Source: Hyphomicrobium sp. 99 (GTDB taxonomy: Bacteria > Pseudomonadota > Alphaproteobacteria > Rhizobiales > Hyphomicrobiaceae). From it: 64,000 nt of DNA. The notes beneath the pieces are model-generated. The model was given only the letters and a program-made list of their open reading frames with translations. It did not search any database and had not been told where the DNA came from. Every line of letters begins with the position of its first letter. The first letter of the stretch is position 1. The stretch spans positions 930,001 to 994,000 of the forward strand of contig NZ_KQ031382.1 of assembly GCF_000384335.2 (NCBI RefSeq), read 5' to 3'. Both the position numbers and the translations under genes were made by a program. Shown here piece after piece: positions 26,158-34,607 of the stretch.

Positions 26158-26940
26158 GTGAGCGTTTCGTCGCAAGATAAGGTTCCGGTGCAAACGCCAG
26201 CTGCGATTTGGAAGGGGATCGCCGTCGCGATCGCCCTTGCCGTCGTAATCGTCGCAGCAGCGAAAGCCTTCGGCGATGCCGCCGCGAGAGCTTTTGATCT
26301 CTGGAGTGGGATCCATGAAGCGCGCGCCTTCACGGCCGGCGAACCCGAAGCCCTGCTGACCGGCCGCGTCGCCGCATCGCTCTTTGCCTTCCAGGCCGTG
26401 ACGGTCGGCTCGCTATTTCTGCTTAACGTGCGCCGCCGGCGCGTTGCGGGTGTGCCGTTCCTGAATTTCGGCATGCCGCCGGGCGGGTTCAAGACGCTCG
26501 TGCTCTCCATCCTTGCCTTGGTGGCGCTCGCGATGGTGTTCGCCTCCTGCGTGTTCGTTTTCAATCCGGACGCGCTGAAACACGACCTGCAGCCTTTCGC
26601 TGAAATGATGAACTCGCGGACGTGGTGGCTCATCCTCATCGCGGCCGGTATCGGCGCGCCGCTCGCCGAAGAGTGCCTGTTCCGAGGCTTGCTGTTCGAT
26701 GCGGTGCGGCCGTCGCCATTGGGATTTGCCGGTACGGCGTTCACCACCGCCATCACGTGGGCGTTCCTGCACGCCAATTATTCACCCTACGGCGTCGCTG
26801 CGATTACGCTGATCGGGCTTTATCTCGCGTGGCTCCGCGAGCGCACTGGAACGCTATTGACACCGGTCGTTTGTCATGGCGCCTACAACTCTCTGATCAT
26901 TCTTTTGATGGCGTTCTCAGCTGGCGGCTCGCTCGGCTAA
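26158..26940 (+). CDS. CPBP-family intramembrane metalloprotease (CAAX-like)
   Basis: A 260-aa membrane protein with about seven hydrophobic segments. The ABI/CPBP active-site motifs are present: [11 protein letters not shown] (Glu-Glu and Arg), [10 protein letters not shown] (His) and VVCHGAYNS (second His). Family members are related to CAAX prenyl proteases and cleave membrane or prenyl-like substrates, or work in bacteriocin immunity. I prefer the GTG at 26158; upstream in-frame TTG codons extend the protein without conserved sequence. The next gene, thyA, starts 47 bases downstream and may share the transcript. Confidence 0.85.
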   Translation: MSVSSQDKVPVQTPAAIWKGIAVAIALAVVIVAAAKAFGDAAARAFDLWSGIHEARAFTAGEPEALLTGRVAASLFAFQAVTVGSLFLLNVRRRRVAGVPFLNFGMPPGGFKTLVLSILALVALAMVFASCVFVFNPDALKHDLQPFAEMMNSRTWWLILIAAGIGAPLAEECLFRGLLFDAVRPSPLGFAGTAFTTAITWAFLHANYSPYGVAAITLIGLYLAWLRERTGTLLTPVVCHGAYNSLIILLMAFSAGGSLG

Positions 26941-26987
26941 GGCCTCCGGAATCGATCAGCGGTCCAGAATCGATTAGTGCTGACCCA

Positions 26988-27782
26988 ATGCAACAATATC
27001 TCGACCTGCTGCGCCGCGTGCGAACCGAAGGCGCAAAGAAAACCGACCGCACCGGTACCGGCACGCTGTCGGTCTTCGGCCATCAAATGCGCTTCGACCT
27101 TTCCGAAGGCTTCCCGCTGGTCACGACGAAGAAGCTGCATCTGAAGTCGATCATCGTTGAGCTTCTCTGGTTTTTGTCGGGGGCGACGAACACCCAGTAT
27201 TTGAAAGAGCACGGCGTCAGCATCTGGGACGAATGGGCGGATTCGGATGGCAACCTCGGCCCGGTCTACGGCAAGCAGTGGCGCAGTTGGGAAACCGCCG
27301 ACGGCGGCACGATCGATCAAATCACGAATGTCGTCTCCGATTTAAAGCGCAACCCGGACTCGCGCCGCATCATCGTGACGGCTTGGAATCCCGGCGACCT
27401 TCCGAACATGGCATTGGCGCCGTGCCATTGCCTTTTCCAATTCTACGTCATCGACGGCAAGCTATCCTGCCAGCTCTATCAACGCTCGGCCGATGTGTTC
27501 CTCGGCGTGCCCTTCAACATCGCGAGCTACGCGCTGTTGACGATGATGATGGCGCAGGTGACGGGACTGAAGCCGGGAGACTTCGTGCACACGTTTGGCG
27601 ACGCGCACCTTTATCTCAATCACCTCGAGCAGGCGGATCTACAGCTGTCGCGCGCGCCGCGCCCGCTGCCCGAGATGAAGATAAATCCCGCAGTCTCATC
27701 GATCTTCGATTTCAAATACGAAGACTTCGAACTCATGGGCTACGACCCCTTACCCCACATCAAGGCCCCAGTGGCAGTGTAA
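26988..27782 (+). CDS. thyA: Thymidylate synthase
   Basis: A 264-aa enzyme, exactly the length of E. coli ThyA. It methylates dUMP to dTMP using methylene-tetrahydrofolate. The catalytic Cys146 is in [12 protein letters not shown]; the nucleotide-binding stretch [20 protein letters not shown] is present, with substrate Arg residues in DRTGTGT and DSRRI. The start ATG 26988 gives the canonical N terminus [12 protein letters not shown]. folA follows 433 bases downstream, forming a folate/dTMP pair split by repeats. Confidence 0.97.
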   Translation: MQQYLDLLRRVRTEGAKKTDRTGTGTLSVFGHQMRFDLSEGFPLVTTKKLHLKSIIVELLWFLSGATNTQYLKEHGVSIWDEWADSDGNLGPVYGKQWRSWETADGGTIDQITNVVSDLKRNPDSRRIIVTAWNPGDLPNMALAPCHCLFQFYVIDGKLSCQLYQRSADVFLGVPFNIASYALLTMMMAQVTGLKPGDFVHTFGDAHLYLNHLEQADLQLSRAPRPLPEMKINPAVSSIFDFKYEDFELMGYDPLPHIKAPVAV

Positions 27783-27835
27783 CGGCTTCCGTCATCCTCG
27801 GCCGAGCGCAGCGAAGATGCGTCGAAGGCGACCAC

Positions 27836-27926
27836 CGTCATCCCGGCGCAGGCCGGGATCCGTCCAAGCGAGAAATCTGCAATGAACATCTCCCTTGGAT
27901 GGATCCCCGCCTTCGCGGGGATGACG
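27836..27926. repeat. REPIN-like doublet, 91 bp (copy 2)
   Basis: Left hairpin starts CGTCATCCCGG, right hairpin ends GGGGATGACG. Inner ends carry GGATCCGTCCAA and TTGGATGGATCC around a short AT-richer spacer. Confidence 0.85.
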
Positions 27927-27940
27927 AATGAAAGCAACCA

Positions 27941-28032
27941 CCGTCATGCCGACGAAGGTCGGCACCAAGACAATTATCAACATAGAGATCTTTGCTGACA
28001 TGACTGGATCCCGGCCTCCGCCGGGATGACGG
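27941..28032. repeat. REPIN-like doublet, 92 bp (copy 3)
   Basis: Left hairpin CGTCATGCCGAC with GTCGGCACCAAG, right hairpin GGATCCCGGC with GCCGGGATGACGG. It lies in tandem with copy 2, 14 bases apart. The spacer differs from copy 2. The remainder of the thyA-folA gap (28033-28215) holds more GC-rich inverted sequence of the same type but no gene. Confidence 0.75.
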
Positions 28033-28215
28033 CCGTGGAGATGCTCGGGGTTGTCATCCGGGCGAGCCCGCTTGCGAGATCGGGAACCCAAGACGTCGAG
28101 CAATGATCTTGCGGTTCAGGTCTGGGTCCCAGCTCTTTGCTGAGCCTTCGCCGAGATGACAACGCGATGCGCAGACAGATTTGCTTCTTGCCCGCGCCGT
28201 TGCTATGCGATCGCC

Positions 28216-28737
28216 ATGAATGAAATCACTGTTTCCTTGATCGTTGCCGTCTCCGAGAACGGCGTCATCGGCCGCGATGGCGGCCTGCCGTGGCGGCTCT
28301 CGTCCGACCTGAAGACGTTCCGCCGCTTGACGATGGACAGGCCCATCATCATGGGCCGCAAAACATTCCAATCGATCGGCAAGCCGCTCGATGGCCGCGA
28401 CAACATTGTCGTCACGCGGGACCCGGCCTTCGAGGTCGCGGGCGTCTCGACCTGCGATACGGTGAGCGACGCGCTGACCCTTGCGCGCATTCTGGCGAGG
28501 ACCCGCGGCGTCGAAGAGATCATGGTTATCGGCGGCGCTGGGGTCTACGAGGCGGCGTTTCCCGTTGCAGATCGCATCTATCTAACCCGCGTTCATGCCG
28601 TCGTCGAAGGCGACCGGCACTTCGCGCCCCTCGATACATCGGAATGGATTGAGGCAAGCCGGGAAGAACTGCCGAAGGGGCCGCGCGACGACCACCCATC
28701 GACGCTTTACGTTTATAATCGCCGGACATCCCAATGA
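28216..28737 (+). CDS. folA: Dihydrofolate reductase
   Basis: A 173-aa enzyme reducing dihydrofolate with NADPH, regenerating the cofactor consumed by ThyA. Conserved stretches are GVIGRDGGLPWRLSSDL (Met20-loop region, catalytic Asp/Glu in SSDLKTF), IIMGRKTFQSIG (NADPH binding) and VIGGAGVYEAAF. I use ATG 28216; the 20 codons upstream in the open frame are not DHFR-like. thyA is upstream, hflK downstream after 240 bases. Confidence 0.97.
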   Translation: MNEITVSLIVAVSENGVIGRDGGLPWRLSSDLKTFRRLTMDRPIIMGRKTFQSIGKPLDGRDNIVVTRDPAFEVAGVSTCDTVSDALTLARILARTRGVEEIMVIGGAGVYEAAFPVADRIYLTRVHAVVEGDRHFAPLDTSEWIEASREELPKGPRDDHPSTLYVYNRRTSQ

Positions 28738-28977
28738 AACGGGGCTCGCCGCTCTTGAAGGCGCGCCGTGAAGCCCCAAATTGCGATTAGCCAAACTAAG
28801 CGGAATTTGCGATCAATCGGGCACTGCCCTATAAGCTCCGCAAAATCTGGTTTTGACGGCGTGGCTCAGGCCTTAACAGGCGTGCCTGACGTTTGGCGGC
28901 AGCAAACGGTTGCCGGCATCTTTGAAGCGGGGGTCACGATTTCGCTCTTCAACTCAAATTTAATGAGGCCCTGAGTT

Positions 28978-30174
28978 ATGCCCTGGACGAGTCAAGGCGG
29001 TGGCGGCAACCCCGGTGGGAATGGCGGCCGCAAGGGCGGTGGTGGCCCGTGGGGCCAGGGGCCGTGGGGTCCGTCCGGTGGCGGCGGGGGTGGTGGTAAA
29101 GAGCCGCCCGATCTCGATGAAATTTTGCGTCGTGGCCAGGATCGCATGCGCCAAGTGATGCGCGGCGGCGGTGGTAACGGCAATGGTGGCAGCGGCTTCG
29201 GAGGCGGCGTGCCCAAACCGTTCATTTTCTTCATCGCGATGCTGCTGCTTGCAGGCGTCGCGTTCTACGGCTTCTTCTTCCGCGTCAATCCGGACGAGCA
29301 GGGCATCGTCCTGCGCTTCGGCAAGTTCGACCGTTGGGAGCCATCGGGCCTGCACTTCCGCTGGCCTTACCCGATCGAGGAAGTCCGCCTGCCGAAAGTC
29401 ACGCAGCAGCGCACGATCGAGGTCGGCGCCGGTCGCAGCGTCATCGGCGGCCAGGATAGCGGTTTGATGCTGACGGGCGACGGTAGCGTCGTTGACGTTC
29501 GCTTCGTGGTGTTCTGGCGCATCAGCCCTGAATCGGATCCGACGACCGGAGAGACGGGCGTCGAGCAGTTCCTCTTCAACATCGCACAGCCTGAGACGAC
29601 CGTCCGCGAAGTTGCCGAAAGCGCCATGCGCGAAGTCGTCGGCCAGTCGGCCCTTCAGCCGCTTCTGACCGGCGGCCGCCAGAAGACGCAGGAAGACGTG
29701 CGTAACCTGATGCAGAAGACGCTCGATTACTATCGGGCCGGCATCAAGATCGATCAGATCCAGCTCAAGGAAGTCGACCCGCCGGCGGAAGTCATCGGTG
29801 CGTTCCGCGAAGTTGCGGCAGCTGGTCAGGAGAAGGAAACCCTGATCAAGCAGGCGCAAACCTACCAGGATCAGGTGACGCCGCGTGCCCACGGCGATGC
29901 CGACCGCATCATTGCGGCCGCCGAAGGCTATCGTGATCAGACAGTCGCCGAGGCGACGGGCCAGGCTGCCCGCTTCACCAAGGTTTACGACGAATACAAG
30001 AAGGCGCCCGACGTGACACGCGAACGGCTCTATCTCGAAATGCAGGAACGCGTTCTCTCCGGAGCCGACAAGATCATCATCGATCAAAAGAACACCGGCC
30101 AGGGCGTTGTCCCGTTCCTGCCGCTGGAGCAGCTCCAGAAGCGCGACCAGCAACAGACCGACGGAGCGAAATAA
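28978..30174 (+). CDS. hflK: FtsH protease modulator HflK
   Basis: A 398-aa membrane-anchored SPFH/prohibitin protein. The first 80 residues are extremely Gly-rich, as in HflK. One transmembrane helix follows (PFIFFIAMLLLAGVAFYGFF), then the SPFH domain (VNPDEQGIVLRFGKFDRWE). With HflC it forms large periplasmic cages around FtsH and restrains its activity. hflC starts 1 base after the hflK stop, and DUF2065 overlaps hflC, so this is a tight three-gene operon followed by degP. Confidence 0.96.
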   Translation: MPWTSQGGGGNPGGNGGRKGGGGPWGQGPWGPSGGGGGGGKEPPDLDEILRRGQDRMRQVMRGGGGNGNGGSGFGGGVPKPFIFFIAMLLLAGVAFYGFFFRVNPDEQGIVLRFGKFDRWEPSGLHFRWPYPIEEVRLPKVTQQRTIEVGAGRSVIGGQDSGLMLTGDGSVVDVRFVVFWRISPESDPTTGETGVEQFLFNIAQPETTVREVAESAMREVVGQSALQPLLTGGRQKTQEDVRNLMQKTLDYYRAGIKIDQIQLKEVDPPAEVIGAFREVAAAGQEKETLIKQAQTYQDQVTPRAHGDADRIIAAAEGYRDQTVAEATGQAARFTKVYDEYKKAPDVTRERLYLEMQERVLSGADKIIIDQKNTGQGVVPFLPLEQLQKRDQQQTDGAK

Positions 30175-30175
30175 T

Positions 30176-31075
30176 ATGCGCGCGTTCTTCGCTTTTATCC
30201 TGACCATTCTCGGTCTCGCCGCGCTGGGGCTCTACGCCTCCGCGTTCATCGTCCACCAGAACGAGCAGGCGCTCGTGCTCCGCTTCGGTAATCCGCAGCA
30301 GGCCATCACGACGCCGGGTCTCAAATGGAAGGTGCCGTTCATCGACACCGTCGAAAAGTTCGACAAGCGTATCCTCGATCTCGATACGACCGAGCAGGAA
30401 GTGACGGCGTCGGATCAGCAGCGGCTCATCGTCGATGCCTACGCCCGCTATCGCATCGTCGACCAGCTGAAGTTCTATCAGAACGTCCGCTACGAAGACC
30501 GCGTCCGCGAGGTCGTCGGCCCGCTGATCGAATCCGAAATCCGCCGCGTGCTTGGCTCTGCAACTCTGCAGGAAGTCGTCAAGGACAAGCGCGAAAGCCT
30601 GATGAAGCAGATCGCAGCGCAGGTGAACAAGGAAGGCCGCGACTACGGTCTCGAAGTCGTCGACGTGCGCATCAAGCGCGCCGACCTTCCGAAGGAAAAC
30701 CTCGTTAAGGTCTATGACCGGATGCGGGCTGACCGTGTTCGCGAGGCGACCGAGTTGCGCGCCCAGGGCGAAGCGGAAAGCAACCGCATCCGCGCCAACG
30801 CCGACAAGGACGTGACCATCATCAAGGCAACGGCGACGCAGAAGTCCGACGAAATCCGCGGCGACGGCGAAGCCGAGCGCAGCCGGATCTTCGCGGACGC
30901 CTTCGGACAGGACCCTGAATTCTTCCGGTTCTATCGCTCGATGCAGGCCTACACGTCGGCCATCAAGCCGGACGACACGCGCATGCTGCTATCTCCGGAC
31001 AGCCAATTCTTCCGGTATTTTCAGGACCCTAACGGCAAGGCGCCAGCCTCGCCGGCCGCCTCCGCCCAGCGATGA
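30176..31075 (+). CDS. hflC: FtsH protease modulator HflC
   Basis: A 299-aa SPFH protein, partner of HflK. An N-terminal anchor (FFAFILTILGLAALGLYASA) is followed by HQNEQALVLRFGNPQQAI, the SPFH start, and a coiled-coil rich in Arg/Glu with ELRAQGEAESNRIRANADKD. It starts at ATG 30176, 1 base after the hflK stop. Its last codons overlap the next gene by 4 bases (ATGA). Confidence 0.96.
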   Translation: MRAFFAFILTILGLAALGLYASAFIVHQNEQALVLRFGNPQQAITTPGLKWKVPFIDTVEKFDKRILDLDTTEQEVTASDQQRLIVDAYARYRIVDQLKFYQNVRYEDRVREVVGPLIESEIRRVLGSATLQEVVKDKRESLMKQIAAQVNKEGRDYGLEVVDVRIKRADLPKENLVKVYDRMRADRVREATELRAQGEAESNRIRANADKDVTIIKATATQKSDEIRGDGEAERSRIFADAFGQDPEFFRFYRSMQAYTSAIKPDDTRMLLSPDSQFFRYFQDPNGKAPASPAASAQR

Positions 31076-31257
31076 ACGATCTTCTAGCTGGTCTCGGCGT
31101 CGCCCTCGTCCTCGAGGGCCTGCTTTGGGCCGCCGCGCCTCTCAAGGCGCGGCGAGCCGTTGAGGAAATTGCAAGTTTAAGCACCACACGTATTCAGGTC
31201 TGCGCCGTCGCCGCCGTGGCGCTCGGCGTTTTTGTCGTTTGGCTGGCCCGGGGATAA
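31072..31257 (+). CDS. DUF2065 family small membrane protein
   Basis: A 61-aa protein with two hydrophobic helices (LLAGLGVALVLEGLLWAA and VCAVAAVALGVFVVWLA) joined by a short polar loop. This matches DUF2065 (YjeT), often found next to hflKC. The start overlaps the hflC stop by ATGA, so translation is coupled. The function is unknown; a role beside HflKC/FtsH is inferred from position. Confidence 0.88.
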   Translation: MNDLLAGLGVALVLEGLLWAAAPLKARRAVEEIASLSTTRIQVCAVAAVALGVFVVWLARG

Positions 31258-31280
31258 GTCGCAAGGCCAACTTATCCCCG
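31249..31280 (+). terminator. Hairpin at the end of the hflKC operon
   Basis: CGGGGATAAGT (31249-31259) pairs perfectly with ACTTATCCCCG (31270-31280). The DUF2065 stop codon is inside the left arm. No T tract follows, so it could be a partial terminator before degP. Confidence 0.6.
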
Positions 31281-31419
31281 CGGCGCGGCGGTATGCTAAC
31301 GTTGCCATGTTGACGCTCGGATGTTGCGCCAATAACGCCTGTCCGGCCAAACCCGAAACCCGGAATCCAAAGCCGGGCCAAATTGGCTTGCGACCCGATC
31401 AGACCCTGGAGTTCTCGCG

Positions 31420-32886
31420 ATGATCAAGAAACGTTCGGCACTTTCTGTCGGGGTTGGCTTCGTCGCGTTGCTGTTCTTGGGCGTTTCACAGCCGGCCTTC
31501 GCTGATTTCCCCAATGGCCCGACCTCCGTCGCACCGCTCGCCAAACGCCTCTCCGATGCCGTCGTCAACATCGCGACATCCCAAACCGTCAAAGGTCCAG
31601 CCGGCGTTCCATTGCCCAAGGTGCCGAAGGGTGCGCCCTTCGAAGATTTCTTCGACGACTTCTTCAACAAGCGCGGCGGCGTGCCCCACGGAGACCGCAA
31701 GATCTCATCGCTGGGCTCCGGCTTCGTGATCGACGGCAAGGAAGGCCTGATCGTCACCAACAATCACGTCATCGAAGGCGCCGAGGAGATCGACATCAAT
31801 TTCCACGACGGCTCCAAGCTCGTCGTCGAGAAGATCCTCGGCCGCGATACCAAGGCCGATCTCGCGCTGTTGAAGGTCTCGCCGAAGAAGCCGCTCGCCG
31901 ATGTGAAATTCGGCTCCTCCGCCGACATCGAAGTGGGTGATTGGGTGATGGCCATCGGCAACCCGTTCGGCCTCGGCGGATCCGTTTCGGTCGGCATCAT
32001 CTCGGCGAAAAGCCGCGATATCAATTCCGGCCCCTATGATGATTATCTGCAGACGGATGCTGCGATCAACAAAGGCAATTCCGGCGGTCCGCTGTTCAAC
32101 ATGAACGGCGAGGTGATCGGCGTGAACACCGCAATCATCTCTCCGACGGGCGGATCGATCGGCATCGGTTTCGCGGTCCCCTCCGATACCGTCTCGAAAG
32201 TCGTCGAGCAGCTGAAGCAATACGGCGAAGTGCGGCGCGGCTGGCTCGGCGTCAAGATTCAAACCGTCACCGGCGACATCGCCGAGACGCTGGGACTACC
32301 TGAAAACACCGGCGCGCTCGTCGCGGCCGTGACGCCCGACAGCCCGGCATCGAAAGCCGGACTGGTCGCGGGCGACGTCATTTTGAAATTCGACGGCAAG
32401 GACGTGACGAGCATGCGCGGCCTGCCGAAGATGGTCGCTCAAGCCGCTGTCGGACAAGCCGTCGATGTCGAGCTTCTCCGCAAGGGCCAGAAACAGAACA
32501 CACAGGTAACCGTCGGCCGTCTCGAGGACGATGATGACAATACGAGCGACCTGAAGAGCGACGCTGGCAAGGAGGATGATCCGAAAGGTTCCGACATCAT
32601 CGGCCTCACGCTTTCGCCCCTGAGCGACGATCTGCGCAAGAAGTACAACCTCGACGACAAGATCAAAGGCGTCGTGGTCGAAGCGGTCGATCCGCAGAGC
32701 CCGGCCGCAAGCAAAGGCCTGAAGCCGGGTGACGTGATCGTCGAAGCGGCGCAGGATATCGTTTCCGATCCCGACGACGTCGCAAAGAGCATCGAGAAGG
32801 TCAAGAAGGCCGGTCGCAAGGCCGTGCTGCTTCGTGTCGAGGACAGCAAAGGCGATCTTCGCTTCGTAGCAGTGCCGGTGTCGTGA
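31420..32886 (+). CDS. degP: Periplasmic Do/DegP-type serine protease
   Basis: A 488-aa protein with a signal peptide (cleavage near PAFA), a trypsin-like protease domain and two PDZ domains. The catalytic triad is visible: His in VTNNHVIEGA, Asp in KADLALLKV and Ser in NKGNSGGPLFN. PDZ1 starts near RRGWLGVKIQ and PDZ2 near SDIIGLTLSPL, with an acidic linker between them (EDDDDNTSD). It degrades or refolds misfolded periplasmic proteins. The gene follows the hflKC operon, and in related bacteria hflKC-degP is a common arrangement. Whether it acts as DegP, DegQ or MucD cannot be separated by sequence alone. Confidence 0.94.
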   Translation: MIKKRSALSVGVGFVALLFLGVSQPAFADFPNGPTSVAPLAKRLSDAVVNIATSQTVKGPAGVPLPKVPKGAPFEDFFDDFFNKRGGVPHGDRKISSLGSGFVIDGKEGLIVTNNHVIEGAEEIDINFHDGSKLVVEKILGRDTKADLALLKVSPKKPLADVKFGSSADIEVGDWVMAIGNPFGLGGSVSVGIISAKSRDINSGPYDDYLQTDAAINKGNSGGPLFNMNGEVIGVNTAIISPTGGSIGIGFAVPSDTVSKVVEQLKQYGEVRRGWLGVKIQTVTGDIAETLGLPENTGALVAAVTPDSPASKAGLVAGDVILKFDGKDVTSMRGLPKMVAQAAVGQAVDVELLRKGQKQNTQVTVGRLEDDDDNTSDLKSDAGKEDDPKGSDIIGLTLSPLSDDLRKKYNLDDKIKGVVVEAVDPQSPAASKGLKPGDVIVEAAQDIVSDPDDVAKSIEKVKKAGRKAVLLRVEDSKGDLRFVAVPVS

Positions 32887-32930
32887 TTGCCGTGCTATCG
32901 CAATTAGAAATTCTCTTCAGGAGGTAATTC

Positions 32931-33644
32931 GTGTCCAAAGGCCACGGCATTCTCGATACGATCTTCGACCAGCTATCGCCCGTGCATCCCGATGGACACA
33001 AGTTCATTGCCATCGCCGCGGCAGTGACGCTGCTGTTCTTCTTCCTCTATCCGCCGCTCGGATGGGTCTGCGCCGGCGTCACCGCATGGGTCGTCTATTT
33101 CTTCCGCGATCCGCAGCGCGTCACGCCGTTACGGCCAGGCTTGGTTGTGTCGGGAGCTGACGGCAGGATCTCGGGCATCGAGAAAGTCGTGCCCCCCGCC
33201 GAGATGGGCATGGGCTCGGAGCCGCGGGTCCGTATTTCGACGTTCCTCTCCGTATTTGACGTTCACATCAATCGTGCGCCGGTCGCCGGCCGAATTGTTC
33301 GCTCGGTCTACATACCCGGCACTTTTGTGAATGCCGCCCTCGACAAGGCGAGCGAAGACAACGAGCGACGCCTTATCGTCATCGAGACGCCAACAGACGG
33401 CGAGGTTGGCGTGGTGCAGATTGCGGGTCTCGTCGCCCGCCGCATCGTGACGTTTGTCGAGACAGGTGACACAGTCGGAGTGGGCCAGCGGTTCGGCCTC
33501 ATTCGTTTTGGCTCGCGTGTGGACGTTTATCTCCCGCCGGGTAAAACCGCTCTCGTCAGCGTCGGTCAACGTGCGATTGCAGGCGAGACCGTTTTCGCAG
33601 ATCTTCAGTCGGTCGAACCGGAACGCGAGGCGCGCCGCGCCTGA
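32931..33644 (+). CDS. psd: Phosphatidylserine decarboxylase
   Basis: A 237-aa membrane-associated enzyme making phosphatidylethanolamine. It belongs to the short subtype with two N-terminal membrane helices (about residues 25-60). The self-cleavage site producing the pyruvoyl group is the Gly-Ser in RFGSRVDVYLP near residue 190, and FLSVFDVHINRAPVAG is conserved. The GTG start at 32931 has a very strong AGGAGG 7 bases upstream. It lies 49 bases before pssA, which makes its substrate, so the two form an operon. Confidence 0.95.
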   Translation: MSKGHGILDTIFDQLSPVHPDGHKFIAIAAAVTLLFFFLYPPLGWVCAGVTAWVVYFFRDPQRVTPLRPGLVVSGADGRISGIEKVVPPAEMGMGSEPRVRISTFLSVFDVHINRAPVAGRIVRSVYIPGTFVNAALDKASEDNERRLIVIETPTDGEVGVVQIAGLVARRIVTFVETGDTVGVGQRFGLIRFGSRVDVYLPPGKTALVSVGQRAIAGETVFADLQSVEPEREARRA

Positions 33645-33693
33645 TCTCAGGCCGGTAGATCGCAACTGAGGCAAAGGCCACAAGGAGCCTGCC

Positions 33694-34605
33694 ATGGATA
33701 CGGATGAGCCATTCATCGAGACCGAAACGCGCCGTCGCAGGCGCCGGTCTCTCTTCCGTCACCGGCGCGTGCCGGTTCGGATGCTCGTGCCGAATTTCTT
33801 CACGCTCCTCGGCCTTTGCGCCGGCCTCACATCGATCCGCATGGGGATCGAGGGCCGGTATGATCTGGCGCTCGCGGCGATCGTTTTCGCCGCCTGCCTC
33901 GACGGCATTGATGGCCGCATCGCGCGCCTCCTGAAAGCATCGTCCCGCTTCGGCGCCGAGTTGGACAGCCTCGCCGATTTCGTAAACTTCGGCGTCGCGC
34001 CCGCTTTCCTGATTTTCAATTGGGGATTGGGCGACCTGAAGAGCGCAGGCTGGATCTGCGTCATGATCTTCGCGCTTGCTTCGGCGCTACGCCTCGCGCG
34101 CTTCAATGCGGCGCTCGATGACGATAAACCGAAGTGGCAGTCGAACTACTTCATGGGCATGCCGACGCCCGCAGCCGCCATCGCGGTGCTGCTGCCGCTC
34201 TATCTCGATCAGCTCGGGCTCGCCGATATCAAGACGCAGTGGGCGTTGAAGATCGTGCTCGTCTATACGGTATTCATCGCCTTCATGATGGTGTCGTCGA
34301 TCCCGACGTACTCCGGCAAGCTCGTCGGTGAGCGCGTGGGACGCGAATGGGTTTTGCCGATCTTCGTCGTCGCCATAGGTATCGTCGCGTTCCTGTTCAC
34401 GTACCCTTATGAAACGCTGACGGCGCTGACGGTCCTTTATCTCGCCTTCATTCCGGCGAGCTGGCGGAACTTCCGCGACAGGAGCGAGGGAGAGAGCGCC
34501 GCCGCTGCCGCCGCGCAAACGGCTTCTCCCGCGACGGAAACGCCGGCCAACGAGCAAGGGACCGGGCGGATCTTCACCTTCCGGCCAACCGACCCGACGA
34601 AATAA
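33694..34605 (+). CDS. pssA: CDP-diacylglycerol-serine O-phosphatidyltransferase
   Basis: A 303-aa polytopic enzyme that joins CDP-diacylglycerol and serine to give phosphatidylserine. The CDP-alcohol phosphotransferase motif is DGIDGRIARLLKASSRFG followed by AELDSLADF, with all the metal-binding Asp residues. About eight hydrophobic segments are present. The last 40 residues are polar and Ala/Thr-rich. It follows psd in the same operon and ends 2 bases before a convergent manC gene. Confidence 0.95.
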   Translation: MDTDEPFIETETRRRRRRSLFRHRRVPVRMLVPNFFTLLGLCAGLTSIRMGIEGRYDLALAAIVFAACLDGIDGRIARLLKASSRFGAELDSLADFVNFGVAPAFLIFNWGLGDLKSAGWICVMIFALASALRLARFNAALDDDKPKWQSNYFMGMPTPAAAIAVLLPLYLDQLGLADIKTQWALKIVLVYTVFIAFMMVSSIPTYSGKLVGERVGREWVLPIFVVAIGIVAFLFTYPYETLTALTVLYLAFIPASWRNFRDRSEGESAAAAAAQTASPATETPANEQGTGRIFTFRPTDPTK

Positions 34606-34607
34606 AC

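Noticed and set aside
26622..26987. Upstream extension of thyA
   Set aside because: It lies out of frame over the CPBP gene and has no ThyA similarity; ATG 26988 gives the canonical length.
28960..30207. 415-codon open frame antisense to hflK
   Set aside because: Shadow of the Gly-rich hflK gene; no family features.
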